64,000 bases of DNA, from the NCBI RefSeq assembly GCF_001552215.1, contig NZ_BCQT01000015.1, forward strand, positions 62,001-126,000, given 5' to 3'. Both the position numbers and the translations under genes were made by a program. Source of the DNA: Actinomadura macra NBRC 14102. GTDB lineage: Bacteria > Actinomycetota > Actinomycetes > Streptosporangiales > Streptosporangiaceae. Under the pieces are notes generated by a model, which saw only the letters and a list, made by a program, of their open reading frames with translations, was not told the origin of the DNA and searched no databases. Position 1 is the stretch's first letter. Every line of letters starts with the position of its first letter. Positions 9,946-18,854 of the stretch are shown here, piece by piece.

Positions 9946-11165
9946 GCGGGCCTGACGGGCGCGCGGAGACGCCGGGTGCGGGGTGGACGCGGCGCTGCTC
10001 CACGCACGACGCGGGCGGGCACTCCGCGGGGGGCCACGACATCGTCCCGCGCGCCGACGCGGCGCGGGCCGCGGCTCCGGCACCGCCGGTGAAGGGCCCG
10101 GCGCCGAACGGCCTCGCGGCTCCGGAGTCCGTGGCGTCCGCCGGCCCGGCGCCGGCGGGCGCGCATCTCGGCGGGCAGTTGGAGTGGGAGCGGGCGGTCG
10201 AGCTGATCCGCTCCGCCGACGAGGTCTGCCTCGTCTGCCACGTGGCGCCGGACGGGGACGCGCTCGGCTCGATGCTCGCGCTGGGGCAGGCCCTGCGCTC
10301 GCTCGGCAAGCAGTGCCTGGCCTCGTTCGGCGAGCCCTTCACCGTTCCGGCGATCCTGCGGTTCCTGCCGGGGCAGGAATTGCTGGTCGAGCCCGACCGG
10401 ATGCCCGAGGCGCCCGCGCTGATGGTCTCGCTGGACGCGGCGGGCCAGGCGCGGCTGGGGTCGCTCGCCGCGCGCGCCGGGCGGGCCCGTTCCCTGATCG
10501 TCGTCGACCACCACGCCTCCAACACCGAGTTCGGCGGGGTACGGCTGGTCGACCCGGACGCCGCCGCCACCGCGGTCCTGGTCGAGGAGCTGATCCGGCG
10601 TCTCGGCGTCCCCCTCGACGGCGCCATCGCCGAAGGCCTGTACGCGGGGCTCGCCAGCGATACCGGCTCGTTCAAGTACCCGTGCACGACGCCCGAGGTC
10701 CACGACCTCGCGGGACGGCTGCTGACGGCGGGCGTGCGGCCGGACGCCGTCAGCCGGGAGCTGTGGGACCGCGCTCCGTTCGGTTACCTTCAGGTCCTGG
10801 CGGGCGCGCTGGCGCGGGCCCGGCTGGAGCGGGACGCGGCGGGCGGCCTCGGCCTGGTCTGGACGACGATCGCCCGGGCCGACCGGGACTGCCGGGACGT
10901 CCCCTACGACCAGCTCGAAGGCGTGATCGACCAGCTCAGGCGGACCGACGAGGCCGAGGTGGCGGTCGTGCTGAAGGAGACCGACAAGGGTGAATGGTAC
11001 GTCTCCACCCGGGCCAAGGGCTCGGTGGACGTCGGCCGCGCCTGCGTCGAGCTCGGCGGGGGCGGGCACCGTACCGCCGCCGCGTTCACCATGGGCGGGG
11101 AGCCCGCCTGGATCATCGACCGGCTGCGGGGAGCGCTGCGCGTCCCCGGCGACGGCAGTGCGTGA
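9942..11165 (+). CDS. DHH-family phosphoesterase (NrnA-like nanoRNase/pAp phosphatase)
   Basis: This is a DHH/DHHA1 phosphoesterase that probably degrades short oligoribonucleotides and/or pAp. Motif I is CHVAPDGDALGS, motif III is VVDHHASN, and the DHHA1 domain ends in GGGGHRTAAAF, the substrate-binding signature. The first ~75 residues are Ala/Pro/Gly-rich and lie outside the fold, so a later start is possible. I keep GTG 9942 because it overlaps the rbfA stop by 4 nt (GTGA). The position between rbfA and truB is shared with many actinobacteria and Firmicutes. Confidence 0.88.
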   Translation: MSGPDGRAETPGAGWTRRCSTHDAGGHSAGGHDIVPRADAARAAAPAPPVKGPAPNGLAAPESVASAGPAPAGAHLGGQLEWERAVELIRSADEVCLVCHVAPDGDALGSMLALGQALRSLGKQCLASFGEPFTVPAILRFLPGQELLVEPDRMPEAPALMVSLDAAGQARLGSLAARAGRARSLIVVDHHASNTEFGGVRLVDPDAAATAVLVEELIRRLGVPLDGAIAEGLYAGLASDTGSFKYPCTTPEVHDLAGRLLTAGVRPDAVSRELWDRAPFGYLQVLAGALARARLERDAAGGLGLVWTTIARADRDCRDVPYDQLEGVIDQLRRTDEAEVAVVLKETDKGEWYVSTRAKGSVDVGRACVELGGGGHRTAAAFTMGGEPAWIIDRLRGALRVPGDGSA

Positions 11166-11229
11166 CAGAGAAGACCGCGGTGCATGACAGAGACGGCAGC
11201 GCGACTCACCCGACGGGTTCGGAGCACAG

Positions 11230-12108
11230 GTGGAATCGGTTGAATCGGGGCTTGTCATCGTGGACAAGCCGGCCGGCTGGACGTCACACGATGTGGTCGG
11301 CCGCATGCGGCGGCTTGCGCGGACGCGGCGGGTCGGCCACGCGGGCACGCTCGACCCGATGGCGACGGGCGTCCTGGTGGTCGGCGTCGGCAAGGCCACC
11401 CGCCTGCTCGGGCATCTGGCGCTGACGGAGAAGGGCTACGACGCGACGATCCGGCTGGGCGAGTCGACCAACACCGACGACGCCGAGGGCGAGATCACGG
11501 CGACCGCGTCCGCCGCGACGGTCTCCGATACCGCGCTGGAGGCCGGGATCGCGGCGCTGACCGGGCCGATCGAGCAGGTCCCGCCGCAGGTCAGTGCGAT
11601 CAAGGTGAACGGCGAGCGGGCGTACAAGATGGCCCGCAAGGGCGAGGAGGTCGCACTGAAGGCCCGCCCGGTGACGGTGCACTCGTTCGCGGTGACCGGT
11701 GTCTGGCGGCATGGCGACGTGGTCGACGTCGACGCGTCCGTGGCCTGCTCGTCCGGCACCTACATCCGGGCGCTGGCCCGCGACCTCGGCGGGTCCCTCG
11801 GCTGCGGCGGGCACCTGACCGCGCTACGCCGCACCCGTGTCGGCCCGTACGACCTGGGCATGGCCCGCACGCTGGACGAACTGGCCGTGGCGATGGAGAT
11901 CCTGCCGATGGGAGAGGCGGTCGCCTCCGCCTTCCCACGCCGCGACGTGTCCGACGACGACGCCCGCAGGATCGCGCACGGCGGACGGCTCACCGCGGCC
12001 GGGCAGGGCCCGGGCCCCGTGGGCGTGTTCGCGCCCGACGGGACCCTCCTGGCCCTGGTCGAGGAGCAGGGTGGCCTCGCCAAGCCCCTCGCCGTGTTCG
12101 TCTCCTAG
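11230..12108 (+). CDS. truB: tRNA pseudouridine(55) synthase TruB
   Basis: TruB makes pseudouridine 55 in the T-loop of tRNAs. The catalytic motif GHAGTLDPMATGVL is present, with Asp42 as nucleophile. KPAGWTSHDVV lies near the N terminus, and the later SGTYIRALARDLG and RRTRVGPY segments are family signatures. The 292 residues include an actinobacterial C-terminal PUA-like extension (RIAHGGRLTAAG). The start is GTG. Its TAG stop sits in a CTAG that also gives a TAG on the minus strand (see the fragment next to it). Confidence 0.96.
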   Translation: MESVESGLVIVDKPAGWTSHDVVGRMRRLARTRRVGHAGTLDPMATGVLVVGVGKATRLLGHLALTEKGYDATIRLGESTNTDDAEGEITATASAATVSDTALEAGIAALTGPIEQVPPQVSAIKVNGERAYKMARKGEEVALKARPVTVHSFAVTGVWRHGDVVDVDASVACSSGTYIRALARDLGGSLGCGGHLTALRRTRVGPYDLGMARTLDELAVAMEILPMGEAVASAFPRRDVSDDDARRIAHGGRLTAAGQGPGPVGVFAPDGTLLALVEEQGGLAKPLAVFVS

Positions 12109-12206
12109 AAGCCGTCCTTCTCCTGCCCGAGGAAGGTCTTGAGGTCCTTGGCTATGTCGGCGCTGCCGAACTTGTAGGGGAGCAATGGGATGTCCCGTGG
12201 CGAGCG
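12105..12206 (-). pseudogene. Possible C-terminal gene remnant
   Basis: On the minus strand a 33-codon open stretch ends in TAG at 12107-12105 and reads ...IPLLPYKFGSADIAKDLKTF... with the high-GC3 codon use of a real gene. It is preceded in frame by a TGA (12209-12207) and has no ATG or GTG start. It looks like the last part of a lost gene convergent with truB, but I cannot name the parent family. A chance reading frame is the alternative. Confidence 0.25.
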
Positions 12207-12231
12207 TCACCCCCGGGGCTCCGTGCAGAGC

Positions 12232-12266
12232 AACCTACGGTCGGGTAACCTACGTAACCGTAGGTT
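12232..12266. promoter_or_regulatory. Operator-like inverted repeats upstream of trhA-type gene
   Basis: AACCTACG (12247-12254) and CGTAGGTT (12259-12266) form an 8-bp inverted repeat with a 4-nt spacer. A further AACCTACGG copy at 12232-12240 pairs equally well with CCGTAGGTT (12258-12266). The cluster ends 20 nt before the start codon, a position suited to a TetR-like dimeric repressor. The regulator is not identifiable in this window. Confidence 0.6.
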
Positions 12267-12286
12267 GATTGGTGAGGAGGCGTTCC

Positions 12287-12958
12287 ATGACCGCCCTCGA
12301 GACCGGCGAGCCCCAGGTGCCGTCCCCCACCCGCCCCCGGCTGCGCGGCTGGCTCCACCTCGGCGCGTTCCCGGCGGTGCTGGTCGCGGGGCTCGTCCTG
12401 GTCGCGCTCGGGCCCACCCCGCAGGCCCGGCTCGCGTCCGCGCTCTACGTGGCGACCTCGGGAATGCTGTTCGGCATCTCGGGCACCTACCACCGGCAGC
12501 GGTCGCACCGGCTCATCGAGGTCCTGCGCCGGTTCGACCACGCCAACATCTACCTGATCATCGCCGGGACCTACACCCCGTTCGCCGTGCTGGCGCTGGA
12601 CGGGGCGGTCCGTGCCTGCGTCCTCGCGATCGTCTGGACGGGCGCCATCGCCGGGGTCGTCTTTCGGACGATCTGGATCGGCGCACCGCGCGCGCTCTAC
12701 GTGACGCTCTACATCGTCCTCGGCTGGGTCGCGGTGTTCTTCCTGCCGCAGTTCCTGTCCGGCGCCGGGGTCGTCGCGTGTGTGATGGTCGCGCTCGGTG
12801 GCATCTGCTACAGCCTCGGCGGCGTCGTGTACGGACTGCGCCGCCCGAACCCCTCGCCGCGCTGGTTCGGTTTCCACGAGGTCTTCCACGCCTGCACGCT
12901 CGCCGCCTACGTCCTGCAGTACATCGCGGTGTCGCTGGTCGTCTACCAGTCGGCCTGA
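12287..12958 (+). CDS. TrhA/hemolysin III family membrane protein (PAQR type)
   Basis: This is a seven-helix membrane protein of the PAQR superfamily (hemolysin III, TrhA). The family's likely metal-binding pattern is present: GTYHRQ after helix 2, DHANIYLIIAGTYTPF, and the C-terminal HEVFHACTLAAY. Bacterial TrhA proteins have been linked to membrane lipid homeostasis; the haemolysin name comes from one early report and should not imply toxicity. The ATG follows GAGGAGG with 6-nt spacing. An operator-like palindrome lies just upstream, so expression is probably repressor-controlled and separate from truB. Confidence 0.88.
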   Translation: MTALETGEPQVPSPTRPRLRGWLHLGAFPAVLVAGLVLVALGPTPQARLASALYVATSGMLFGISGTYHRQRSHRLIEVLRRFDHANIYLIIAGTYTPFAVLALDGAVRACVLAIVWTGAIAGVVFRTIWIGAPRALYVTLYIVLGWVAVFFLPQFLSGAGVVACVMVALGGICYSLGGVVYGLRRPNPSPRWFGFHEVFHACTLAAYVLQYIAVSLVVYQSA

Positions 12959-12971
12959 GCCGCCGGCTCAG
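12955..12971 (+). terminator. Short hairpin at the trhA-type gene stop
   Basis: CTGAGCC (12955-12961) and GGCTCAG (12965-12971) form a 7-bp stem with a 3-nt loop that spans the TGA stop codon. There is no T-run. It may be a weak terminator. Confidence 0.35.
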
Positions 12972-13068
12972 CCGGGACCCCGACCCTGGATGCAACCCCA
13001 CGCTCCCCCGCATGGCACCCTTAGACCGCAGGAGAAGACCGGGCACTCACGTCCTACGCAGGGAGAGC

Positions 13069-14022
13069 ATGGTGCGGCGCTGGCTTGGCCTCGACGAGGT
13101 TCCCGCCGACTGGGGCCGTTCGGTGGTGACCATTGGGGTGTTCGATGGAGTGCACCGCGGGCACCAACGCATCGTCGGGGCCGCCGCGGAGGAGGCCCGC
13201 CGCCGCGGGTTGCGCTCCGTGGTGATCACCTTTGATCCGCACCCGGACGAGGTCGTCCGGCCCGGCACACATCCGCCACTGCTGGCCTCCACCAAGCGCC
13301 GCATCGAGCTGCTGGAGGGCCTCGGCACCGACGCCGTCCTGGTCGTACCGTTCACGCTCGAACTGTCCAAGGTGCCGCCGGACGAGTTCGTCCAGTCGGT
13401 GCTCGTCGACCGGCTGCACGCCGCCCACGTGATCGTCGGCGAGGACTTCCGGTTCGGCCACCGCGCCAAGGGGGACGTCGCGCTGCTGCGGGAGCTCGGC
13501 GAGAAGTACGACTTCACCGCCGCGGGCATGCCGCTGGTCGCCAACGGCGACACGATCTCCTCCACCTACATCCGCACGCGGCTGGAGACCGGGGACGTCG
13601 CCGCCGCCGCCACCGCGCTCGGGCGCCCGCACCGCGTCGAGGGCATCGTCGTGCGCGGTCACCAGCGCGGCCGGGCGCTCGGATTCCCCACCGCGAACCT
13701 GGAGACGCTGCCGCACACCGCGATCCCGGCGGACGGGGTGTACGCGGGCTGGCTGGTCTGCGATTCCGACCGCTACCCGGGCTTCCGCTGGCCCGCCGCC
13801 ATCTCGATCGGGACCAACCCGACGTTCGAGGGCGCGGGGGAGCGGACCGTCGAGGCGTACGCGCTCGACCGCGACGACCTCGACCTCTACGGCGAGCACA
13901 TGGCCGCCGACTTCGTCGCCCGCATCCGCGACACCCTGAAGTTCGACTCCGTCGAGGCGCTGATCGAGGAGATGCACCGGGACGTCGCGAGCGCCCGAGA
14001 GATCACCGTCGACACCCGGTGA
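13069..14022 (+). CDS. ribF: Bifunctional riboflavin kinase/FAD synthetase
   Basis: RibF converts riboflavin to FMN and then FAD. The N-terminal FAD synthetase (nucleotidyltransferase) domain has GVFDGVHRGHQRIV and later ISSTYIRTRLETGD. The C-terminal flavokinase domain has GRALGFPTANLE and IGTNPTF. At 317 residues it has the normal two-domain length. The ATG follows GGGAGAG. The truB-ribF-rpsO order is common in bacteria; here the trhA-type gene is inserted between truB and ribF. Confidence 0.96.
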   Translation: MVRRWLGLDEVPADWGRSVVTIGVFDGVHRGHQRIVGAAAEEARRRGLRSVVITFDPHPDEVVRPGTHPPLLASTKRRIELLEGLGTDAVLVVPFTLELSKVPPDEFVQSVLVDRLHAAHVIVGEDFRFGHRAKGDVALLRELGEKYDFTAAGMPLVANGDTISSTYIRTRLETGDVAAAATALGRPHRVEGIVVRGHQRGRALGFPTANLETLPHTAIPADGVYAGWLVCDSDRYPGFRWPAAISIGTNPTFEGAGERTVEAYALDRDDLDLYGEHMAADFVARIRDTLKFDSVEALIEEMHRDVASAREITVDTR

Positions 14023-14238
14023 TTCTTGCTGAAGCGGGCATACACGGCGTGATCACCCCGATTCCATACCGTGACGGGGTGGCTTTCGGGCATGGTACGG
14101 TGAATAGTCGCCGGGAAGGGCCCCGGCGCGGCTGGCTGCACCCTCATGCGGCTCGCCACTCTCTTAACACGCACCATGCGGACCCGCTCGCCCACCGGGC
14201 CCGGGATCTGCGGGTGACGACCTCACTGAAGGAGCCAC

Positions 14239-14508
14239 GTGTCGCTCGACACCGCTACGAAGAAGCAGATCATCGCCGAGTACGCGACCACTGAGGGTGA
14301 CACCGGATCCCCGGAGGTCCAGGTCGCGCTGCTGACCCGGCGGATCAACGATCTCACCGAGCACCTCAAGGAGCACAAGCACGACCACCACAGCCGCCGT
14401 GGGCTGCTGTTGCTGGTCGGCCAGCGTCGCCGGCTCCTGAAGTACCTGAGCAACAAGGACATCAACCGCTACCGGAAGCTGATCGAGCGACTCGGTCTGC
14501 GCCGCTAG
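14239..14508 (+). CDS. rpsO: 30S ribosomal protein S15
   Basis: S15 binds 16S rRNA in the central domain and bridges the subunits. The 89 residues match the family throughout: [31 protein letters not shown] and [12 protein letters not shown]. The GTG start follows GAAGGAG. A 216-nt leader separates it from ribF; S15 is autoregulated through its leader in several bacteria, but I could not identify a specific structure here. A strong intrinsic terminator follows before pnp. Confidence 0.97.
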   Translation: MSLDTATKKQIIAEYATTEGDTGSPEVQVALLTRRINDLTEHLKEHKHDHHSRRGLLLLVGQRRRLLKYLSNKDINRYRKLIERLGLRR

Positions 14509-14514
14509 CACGGT

Positions 14515-14550
14515 GAGGGAGTGGCCTGCCGGGCCACTCCCTCTCTTTAT
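14515..14550 (+). terminator. Intrinsic terminator after rpsO
   Basis: GAGGGAGTGGCC (14515-14526) and GGCCACTCCCTC (14532-14543) form a perfect 12-bp stem with a 5-nt loop, followed by TCTTTAT. It begins 7 nt after the rpsO stop and is the most canonical terminator in the window. Confidence 0.9.
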
Positions 14551-14845
14551 GACCGGGAGGGCCGCGGCGACTCGCGGCGCCCCGCCCGGTCACCCCGGAG
14601 GCCCGGCCGTGCGGTCCGGCCTCCGGTACAACGGCCGCCCGGCCGACCACGGTCGGGGCCGGGCCGCCAAACTGGAGACAAGCCTCGCGGACACCGCTGG
14701 TGCGGGCCGGTCCTCGGTAGTGGCTTCCGGATTCTCCCGCCGCGCCGGCGGGCACCGATCCGGGTGCTTCGATCGAAGACCGGCAGCGTGAAAGCCACGG
14801 GAAACGGCCGCGAGGACCGATGAAGGAACCCTGAGGAGGTTTCCC
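14551..14845 (+). other. rpsO-pnp intergenic region with two long hairpins
   Basis: There is no gene here. Two strong stem-loops stand out. One has arms CCGGAGGC (14595-14602) and GCCTCCGG (14619-14626), with three more pairs inside a bulge. The other is an imperfect GGCCGCCCGGCCGACC-type stem between about 14633 and 14678. In E. coli and Streptomyces the rpsO-pnp spacer is cut by RNase III and mediates PNPase autocontrol, so these hairpins are candidates for that role. Confidence 0.55.
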
Positions 14846-17194
14846 GTGACAGAAGCCGTGCGCATCGACGGTGCGCAGAGCACCGAGGCCGTGATCGACA
14901 ACGGCACGTTCGGCACCCGTACCATCCGCTTCGAGACGGGCCGGCTGGCCCGCCAGGCGGCCGGCTCGGCCGTCGCCTATCTCGACGACGAGACGATGGT
15001 GGTGTCGGCGACCACCGCGTCCAAGAAGCCCAAGGACAACCTGGACTTCTTCCCGCTGACCGTGGATGTCGAGGAGCGGATGTACGCCGCCGGGCGCATC
15101 CCCGGCTCGTTCTTCCGCCGCGAGGGCCGTCCGTCCGAGGACGCGATCCTCACCTGCCGGCTGATCGACCGGCCGCTGCGCCCGTCGTTCGCCAAGGGGC
15201 TGCGCAACGAGATCCAGGTCGTCGAGACGATCATGGCGTTGCACCCCGACCACCTGTACGACGTCGTGGCGATCAACGCCGCCTCGATGTCCACGCAGCT
15301 GGCCGGACTGCCGTTCTCCGGCCCGATCGGCGGCGTGCGCGTCGCGCTGATCGACGGCCAGTGGGTCGGCTTCCCGACCCACCCCGAGCTCGAGCGCGCG
15401 ACCTTCGACATGGTCGTCGCCGGCCGGACGCTGGAGGACGGCGACGTCGCGATCATGATGGTCGAGGCCGAGTCCACCCGCGACACACTGAAGCTCATCG
15501 GCGAGGGCGCCACCGCGCCCACCGAGGAGACCGTCGCGCAGGGCCTGGAGGCGGCCAAGCCGTTCATCAAGGTGCTGTGCAAGGCGCAGAGCGACCTCGC
15601 CGCGGTGGCCGCCAAGGAGACCGCCGAGTACCCGGTCTTCCTCGACTACCAGGACGACGTGCTCGACGCCGTCACCGCCGCCGTCGCCGGGGACCTCGCC
15701 CAGGCGTTGACCATCGCCGGCAAGCAGGAGCGCGAGGCCCGGCTGGACGAGCTGAAGGCCGGCGCCGCCGAGAAGCTCGCGGAGGAGTTCGAGGGCCGCG
15801 AGAAGGAGATCTCCGCCGCGTTCCGCGCCGTCACGAAGAAGCTCGTCCGCGAGCGGGTCATCAGTGACGGGCTGCGCATCGACGGCCGCGGGCTGAAGGA
15901 CATCCGCCAGCTCACCGCGGAGGCCCACGTGCTCCCGCGCGTGCACGGCTCGGCGCTGTTCGAGCGCGGCGAGACCCAGATCCTGGGCGTGACGACGCTG
16001 AACATGCTCCGCATGGAGCAGATGATCGACACGCTCAACCCCGAGCGCACCAAGCGCTACATGCACAACTACAACTTCCCGCCCTACTCCACCGGCGAGA
16101 CCGGCCGGGTGGGCTCGCCCAAGCGGCGCGAGATCGGGCACGGCGCCCTCGCCGAGCGCGCGCTGATCCCGGTGCTGCCGACCCGCGAGGAGTTCCCCTA
16201 CGCGATCCGGCAGGTGTCGGAGGCACTCGGCTCCAACGGCTCCACCTCGATGGGCTCGGTCTGCGCGTCCACCATGTCGCTGCTGGACGCGGGCGTGCCG
16301 CTCAAGCAGATGGTGGCGGGCATCGCGATGGGCCTGATCCACGAGGGCGGCGAGTACGTCACGCTGACCGACATCCTCGGCGCCGAGGACGCGTTCGGCG
16401 ACATGGACTTCAAGGTCGCCGGCACCCGTGACGTGATCACCGCGCTGCAGCTGGACACCAAGCTCGACGGCATCCCGGCCTCGGTGCTGGCCGCGGCGCT
16501 CAAGCAGGCCAAGGGCGCCCGCCTGGCGATCCTGGACGTGATGCAGGAGGCCATCGAGGCTCCGGCCGAGATGAGCCCGAACGCGCCGCGGATCATCACG
16601 ATCAAGGTCCCGGTCGACAAGATCGGCGAGGTCATCGGCCCCAAGGGCAAGATGATCAACTCGATCCAGGACGACACCGGCGCCGACATCACGATCGAGG
16701 ACGACGGCACGATCTACGTCGGCGCCACCGACGGCCCGTCCGCCGAGGCCGCGCGGCAGGCGATCAACGCCATCGCCAACCCGCACATGCCCGAGGTCGG
16801 CGAGCGGTTCCTCGGCACGGTCGTCAAGACCACCACGTTCGGCGCGTTCGTGTCGCTGCTGCCCGGCAAGGACGGCCTGCTGCACGTCTCGCAGATCCGC
16901 AAGCTGCACGGTGGAGCCCGGATCGAGAACGTCGAGGACGTCATCGGTGTCGGCGAGAAGATCCAGGTCGAGGTCACCGAGATCGACCAGCGGGGCAAGC
17001 TGTCGCTGGTGCCGGTCGAGGTCGTCGACCGCGAGGCCGCCGACCGCGCCGGGGCGGGCGACGAAGGCCCGGCCGAGGCGTCCGCGGACGACGACTCCGG
17101 CGAGCGCCGGGAGCGCCGTGACGACGACGACCGCCGCGCGCCCCGCCGCCGCCGCACACGCCGCGGCGACGACTCCGGCCAGCGGAACTCCTGA
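14846..17194 (+). CDS. pnp: Polyribonucleotide nucleotidyltransferase (PNPase)
   Basis: PNPase is a phosphorolytic 3'-5' exoribonuclease and polymerase; in actinomycetes it can also be a polyadenylating enzyme. There are two RNase PH domains: the first has [16 protein letters not shown] and the second has [11 protein letters not shown] and [15 protein letters not shown] helical linker lies between them. A KH domain ([12 protein letters not shown], about residue 598) and an S1 domain (about 651-720) follow, then an Arg/Asp-rich tail. At 782 residues it is a little longer than E. coli PNPase because of the tail. The GTG follows GAGGAGG. Translation follows the hairpin-rich leader described above. 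Confidence 0.97.
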   Translation: MTEAVRIDGAQSTEAVIDNGTFGTRTIRFETGRLARQAAGSAVAYLDDETMVVSATTASKKPKDNLDFFPLTVDVEERMYAAGRIPGSFFRREGRPSEDAILTCRLIDRPLRPSFAKGLRNEIQVVETIMALHPDHLYDVVAINAASMSTQLAGLPFSGPIGGVRVALIDGQWVGFPTHPELERATFDMVVAGRTLEDGDVAIMMVEAESTRDTLKLIGEGATAPTEETVAQGLEAAKPFIKVLCKAQSDLAAVAAKETAEYPVFLDYQDDVLDAVTAAVAGDLAQALTIAGKQEREARLDELKAGAAEKLAEEFEGREKEISAAFRAVTKKLVRERVISDGLRIDGRGLKDIRQLTAEAHVLPRVHGSALFERGETQILGVTTLNMLRMEQMIDTLNPERTKRYMHNYNFPPYSTGETGRVGSPKRREIGHGALAERALIPVLPTREEFPYAIRQVSEALGSNGSTSMGSVCASTMSLLDAGVPLKQMVAGIAMGLIHEGGEYVTLTDILGAEDAFGDMDFKVAGTRDVITALQLDTKLDGIPASVLAAALKQAKGARLAILDVMQEAIEAPAEMSPNAPRIITIKVPVDKIGEVIGPKGKMINSIQDDTGADITIEDDGTIYVGATDGPSAEAARQAINAIANPHMPEVGERFLGTVVKTTTFGAFVSLLPGKDGLLHVSQIRKLHGGARIENVEDVIGVGEKIQVEVTEIDQRGKLSLVPVEVVDREAADRAGAGDEGPAEASADDDSGERRERRDDDDRRAPRRRRTRRGDDSGQRNS

Positions 17195-17199
17195 CCACC

Positions 17200-17454
17200 G
17201 CGATGCAGCGATCGCCGCGCCGCCCGCCGGAGAAAGGCGCTCCAGCGCCCGACTCCGGCAGGCGGCGGGAACGACACGGCGATCGCCGCGGGCACGGCGG
17301 CACAACGACCGCGAACACAACTCAACCCCAGCCACCGCCTCAACCGTCGACAACCCAGAGCGTCGCGATCGCGTCCGAAGGCAGTTGCGAGCTTGCGAGA
17401 AACTGATCGCGAAGCGAGCCCGCCAGGGCGAGTCGGAAGCGATGCAGCGATCGC
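17200..17454 (+). repeat. Direct repeat pair, 16 nt
   Basis: GCGATGCAGCGATCGC occurs exactly at 17200-17215 and again at 17439-17454, 239 nt apart, inside the pnp-M16 spacer. Each copy overlaps a short palindromic GCGATCGC, present in full at the end of both copies. Confidence 0.8.
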
Positions 17455-17474
17455 ACGCAGTGCCCGCCGAAGGA

Positions 17475-17491
17475 GGGCCCCCAAGGGGCCC
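17475..17491 (+). other. GC hairpin just upstream of M16 peptidase gene
   Basis: GGGCCCC (17475-17481) and GGGGCCC (17485-17491) form a 7-bp stem with loop CAA, ending 29 nt before the TTG start codon of the peptidase gene. It may terminate pnp read-through or act in the mRNA leader. Confidence 0.5.
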
Positions 17492-17520
17492 GGCGCCAAG
17501 GACGCTGCAAAGGAGCACCG

Positions 17521-18840
17521 TTGACCCTGCCGGCGCGGGCGCAGGAGCCCGGCACCACCACCACGATCCACACCGAGGGGGCCGGCGCGGTGCGCCGTAC
17601 CGTCCTGCCCGGCGGGCTGCGCGTGATCACCGAGACGATGCCGACCGTCCGGTCCGCGGCGTTCGGCATCTGGTCCGGCGTCGGCTCCCGTGACGAGGCG
17701 GTCCCGGACGCGGGCGCCAGCCACTACCTGGAACACGTCCTGTTCAAGGGCACCAGGACCCGGTCGGCGCTGGAGATCTCCGCGGCGATCGACGCGGTCG
17801 GCGGCGACCTCAACGCGTTCACCGCCAAGGAGTACACCTGCTACTACGCGCGGGTCCTCGACTCCGACCTGCCCCTCGCCGTGGACGTCGTGTCCGACAT
17901 GGTGGCGGCGTCGGTCAACCGTCCCGAGGACGTCGAGGCCGAGCGCGGGGTGATCCTCGAAGAGATCCACATGCGCGACGACGACCCCGGCGACCTCATC
18001 CACGACGAGTTCGCCATCGCCCTGTACGGGGACACGCCGCTCGGCCGCCCCATCCTCGGCACCGTCGACTCGATCAACGCGCTGACCCGCGAGCGCATCC
18101 ACGGCTACTACCGCGAGCACTATGTCCCGTCCAACCTCGTGGTGTCGGTCGCGGGCAACATCGACCACGACGAGGTCGTCCGGCTGGTGTCGCGCGCGTT
18201 CGCCGAGCACCTGACCGGCGACGCCGCGCCCGCCGCACCCCGGCTGAACGGCGCGCCCGTGCCCGTCGACCCGCGTACCCGGGTGATCGACAAGGACACC
18301 GAGCAGGCGCACATCGTGCTCGGCGCCGCCGGGGTGAGCCGCACCGACGAGCGCCGCTTCGCGCTCGGCGTGCTGAACGCGGCGCTCGGCGGCGGCATGT
18401 CCTCGCGGCTGTTCCAGGAGGTGCGGGAGAAACGCGGCCTCGCCTACTCGGTCTACAGCTACACCGCCCAGTACGCCGACTCCGGGATCTTCGGCGTGTA
18501 CGCCGGCTGCCAGCCCGGCAAGGTCGAGGAGGTCCTGTCGATCTGCCGGGACGAGGTCGGCAAGGTCGTCGGCGAGAGCCTCAGCGCGGAGGAACTGGAG
18601 CGCGGGAAGGGACAGTTGCGCGGCGCGATGGTGCTCGGCCTGGAGGACACCGGCTCCCGCATGAGCCGCATCGGCAAGAGCGAGCTGGTCTACGAGTCGC
18701 TGCTGCCCGTCGAGGAGGTCCTCGCCCGCATCGAGGCCGTCACGCTCGACGACGTCCGCGCCATCGCCCGCGAGGTGCTGGACGCCCCGCAGGCCCTGAC
18801 GGTCATCGGCCCGGTCGGTGACCGCGACTTCTCCCGCTGA
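17521..18840 (+). CDS. M16 family zinc metallopeptidase
   Basis: This is a pitrilysin/processing-peptidase-type protease. The inverted zinc motif HYLEH is at residues 68-72, with the distal Glu in the ERGVILEEIHM segment about 76 residues later, so the enzyme should be active. The C-terminal half carries the M16C partner fold with REKRGLAYSVYSY. At 439 residues it matches the actinobacterial pnp-linked M16 protein. The TTG start has AAGGAG 6 nt upstream. There is no signal peptide, so it probably acts in the cytoplasm on peptides or protein fragments; its natural substrate is unknown. Confidence 0.93.
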   Translation: MTLPARAQEPGTTTTIHTEGAGAVRRTVLPGGLRVITETMPTVRSAAFGIWSGVGSRDEAVPDAGASHYLEHVLFKGTRTRSALEISAAIDAVGGDLNAFTAKEYTCYYARVLDSDLPLAVDVVSDMVAASVNRPEDVEAERGVILEEIHMRDDDPGDLIHDEFAIALYGDTPLGRPILGTVDSINALTRERIHGYYREHYVPSNLVVSVAGNIDHDEVVRLVSRAFAEHLTGDAAPAAPRLNGAPVPVDPRTRVIDKDTEQAHIVLGAAGVSRTDERRFALGVLNAALGGGMSSRLFQEVREKRGLAYSVYSYTAQYADSGIFGVYAGCQPGKVEEVLSICRDEVGKVVGESLSAEELERGKGQLRGAMVLGLEDTGSRMSRIGKSELVYESLLPVEEVLARIEAVTLDDVRAIAREVLDAPQALTVIGPVGDRDFSR

Positions 18841-18854
18841 CCTGGCGGGCTGAC

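Larger units (their letters stand above)
17195..17520 (+). other. pnp-M16 peptidase intergenic region with repeats
   Basis: I see no convincing gene in this 326-nt spacer. It contains a 16-nt direct repeat (GCGATGCAGCGATCGC at 17200-17215 and 17439-17454), a copy of the motif ATCGCGAAGCG (17406-17416), and a hairpin with arms GGGCCCC/GGGGCCC (17475-17491). The middle part is unusually rich in CAA/ACA-type triplets for this genome. A 67-codon frame at 17203-17406 has no recognisable protein features. Confidence 0.6.

Noticed and set aside
11824-12210. 128-codon minus-strand frame starting near 12210
   Set aside because: It overlaps the end of truB antisense and its protein has no family features; the adjacent frame with the remnant reads better.
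12287-12958. Toxin reading of the hemolysin III name
   Set aside because: The protein is a TrhA/PAQR-type membrane protein found in most bacteria; the name alone does not support a virulence role.
14462-17518. 1018-codon minus-strand frame over pnp
   Set aside because: It lies antisense to the clearly assigned pnp and has no family features, only the repeated Asp/Val/Leu/Arg pattern of a shadow frame.
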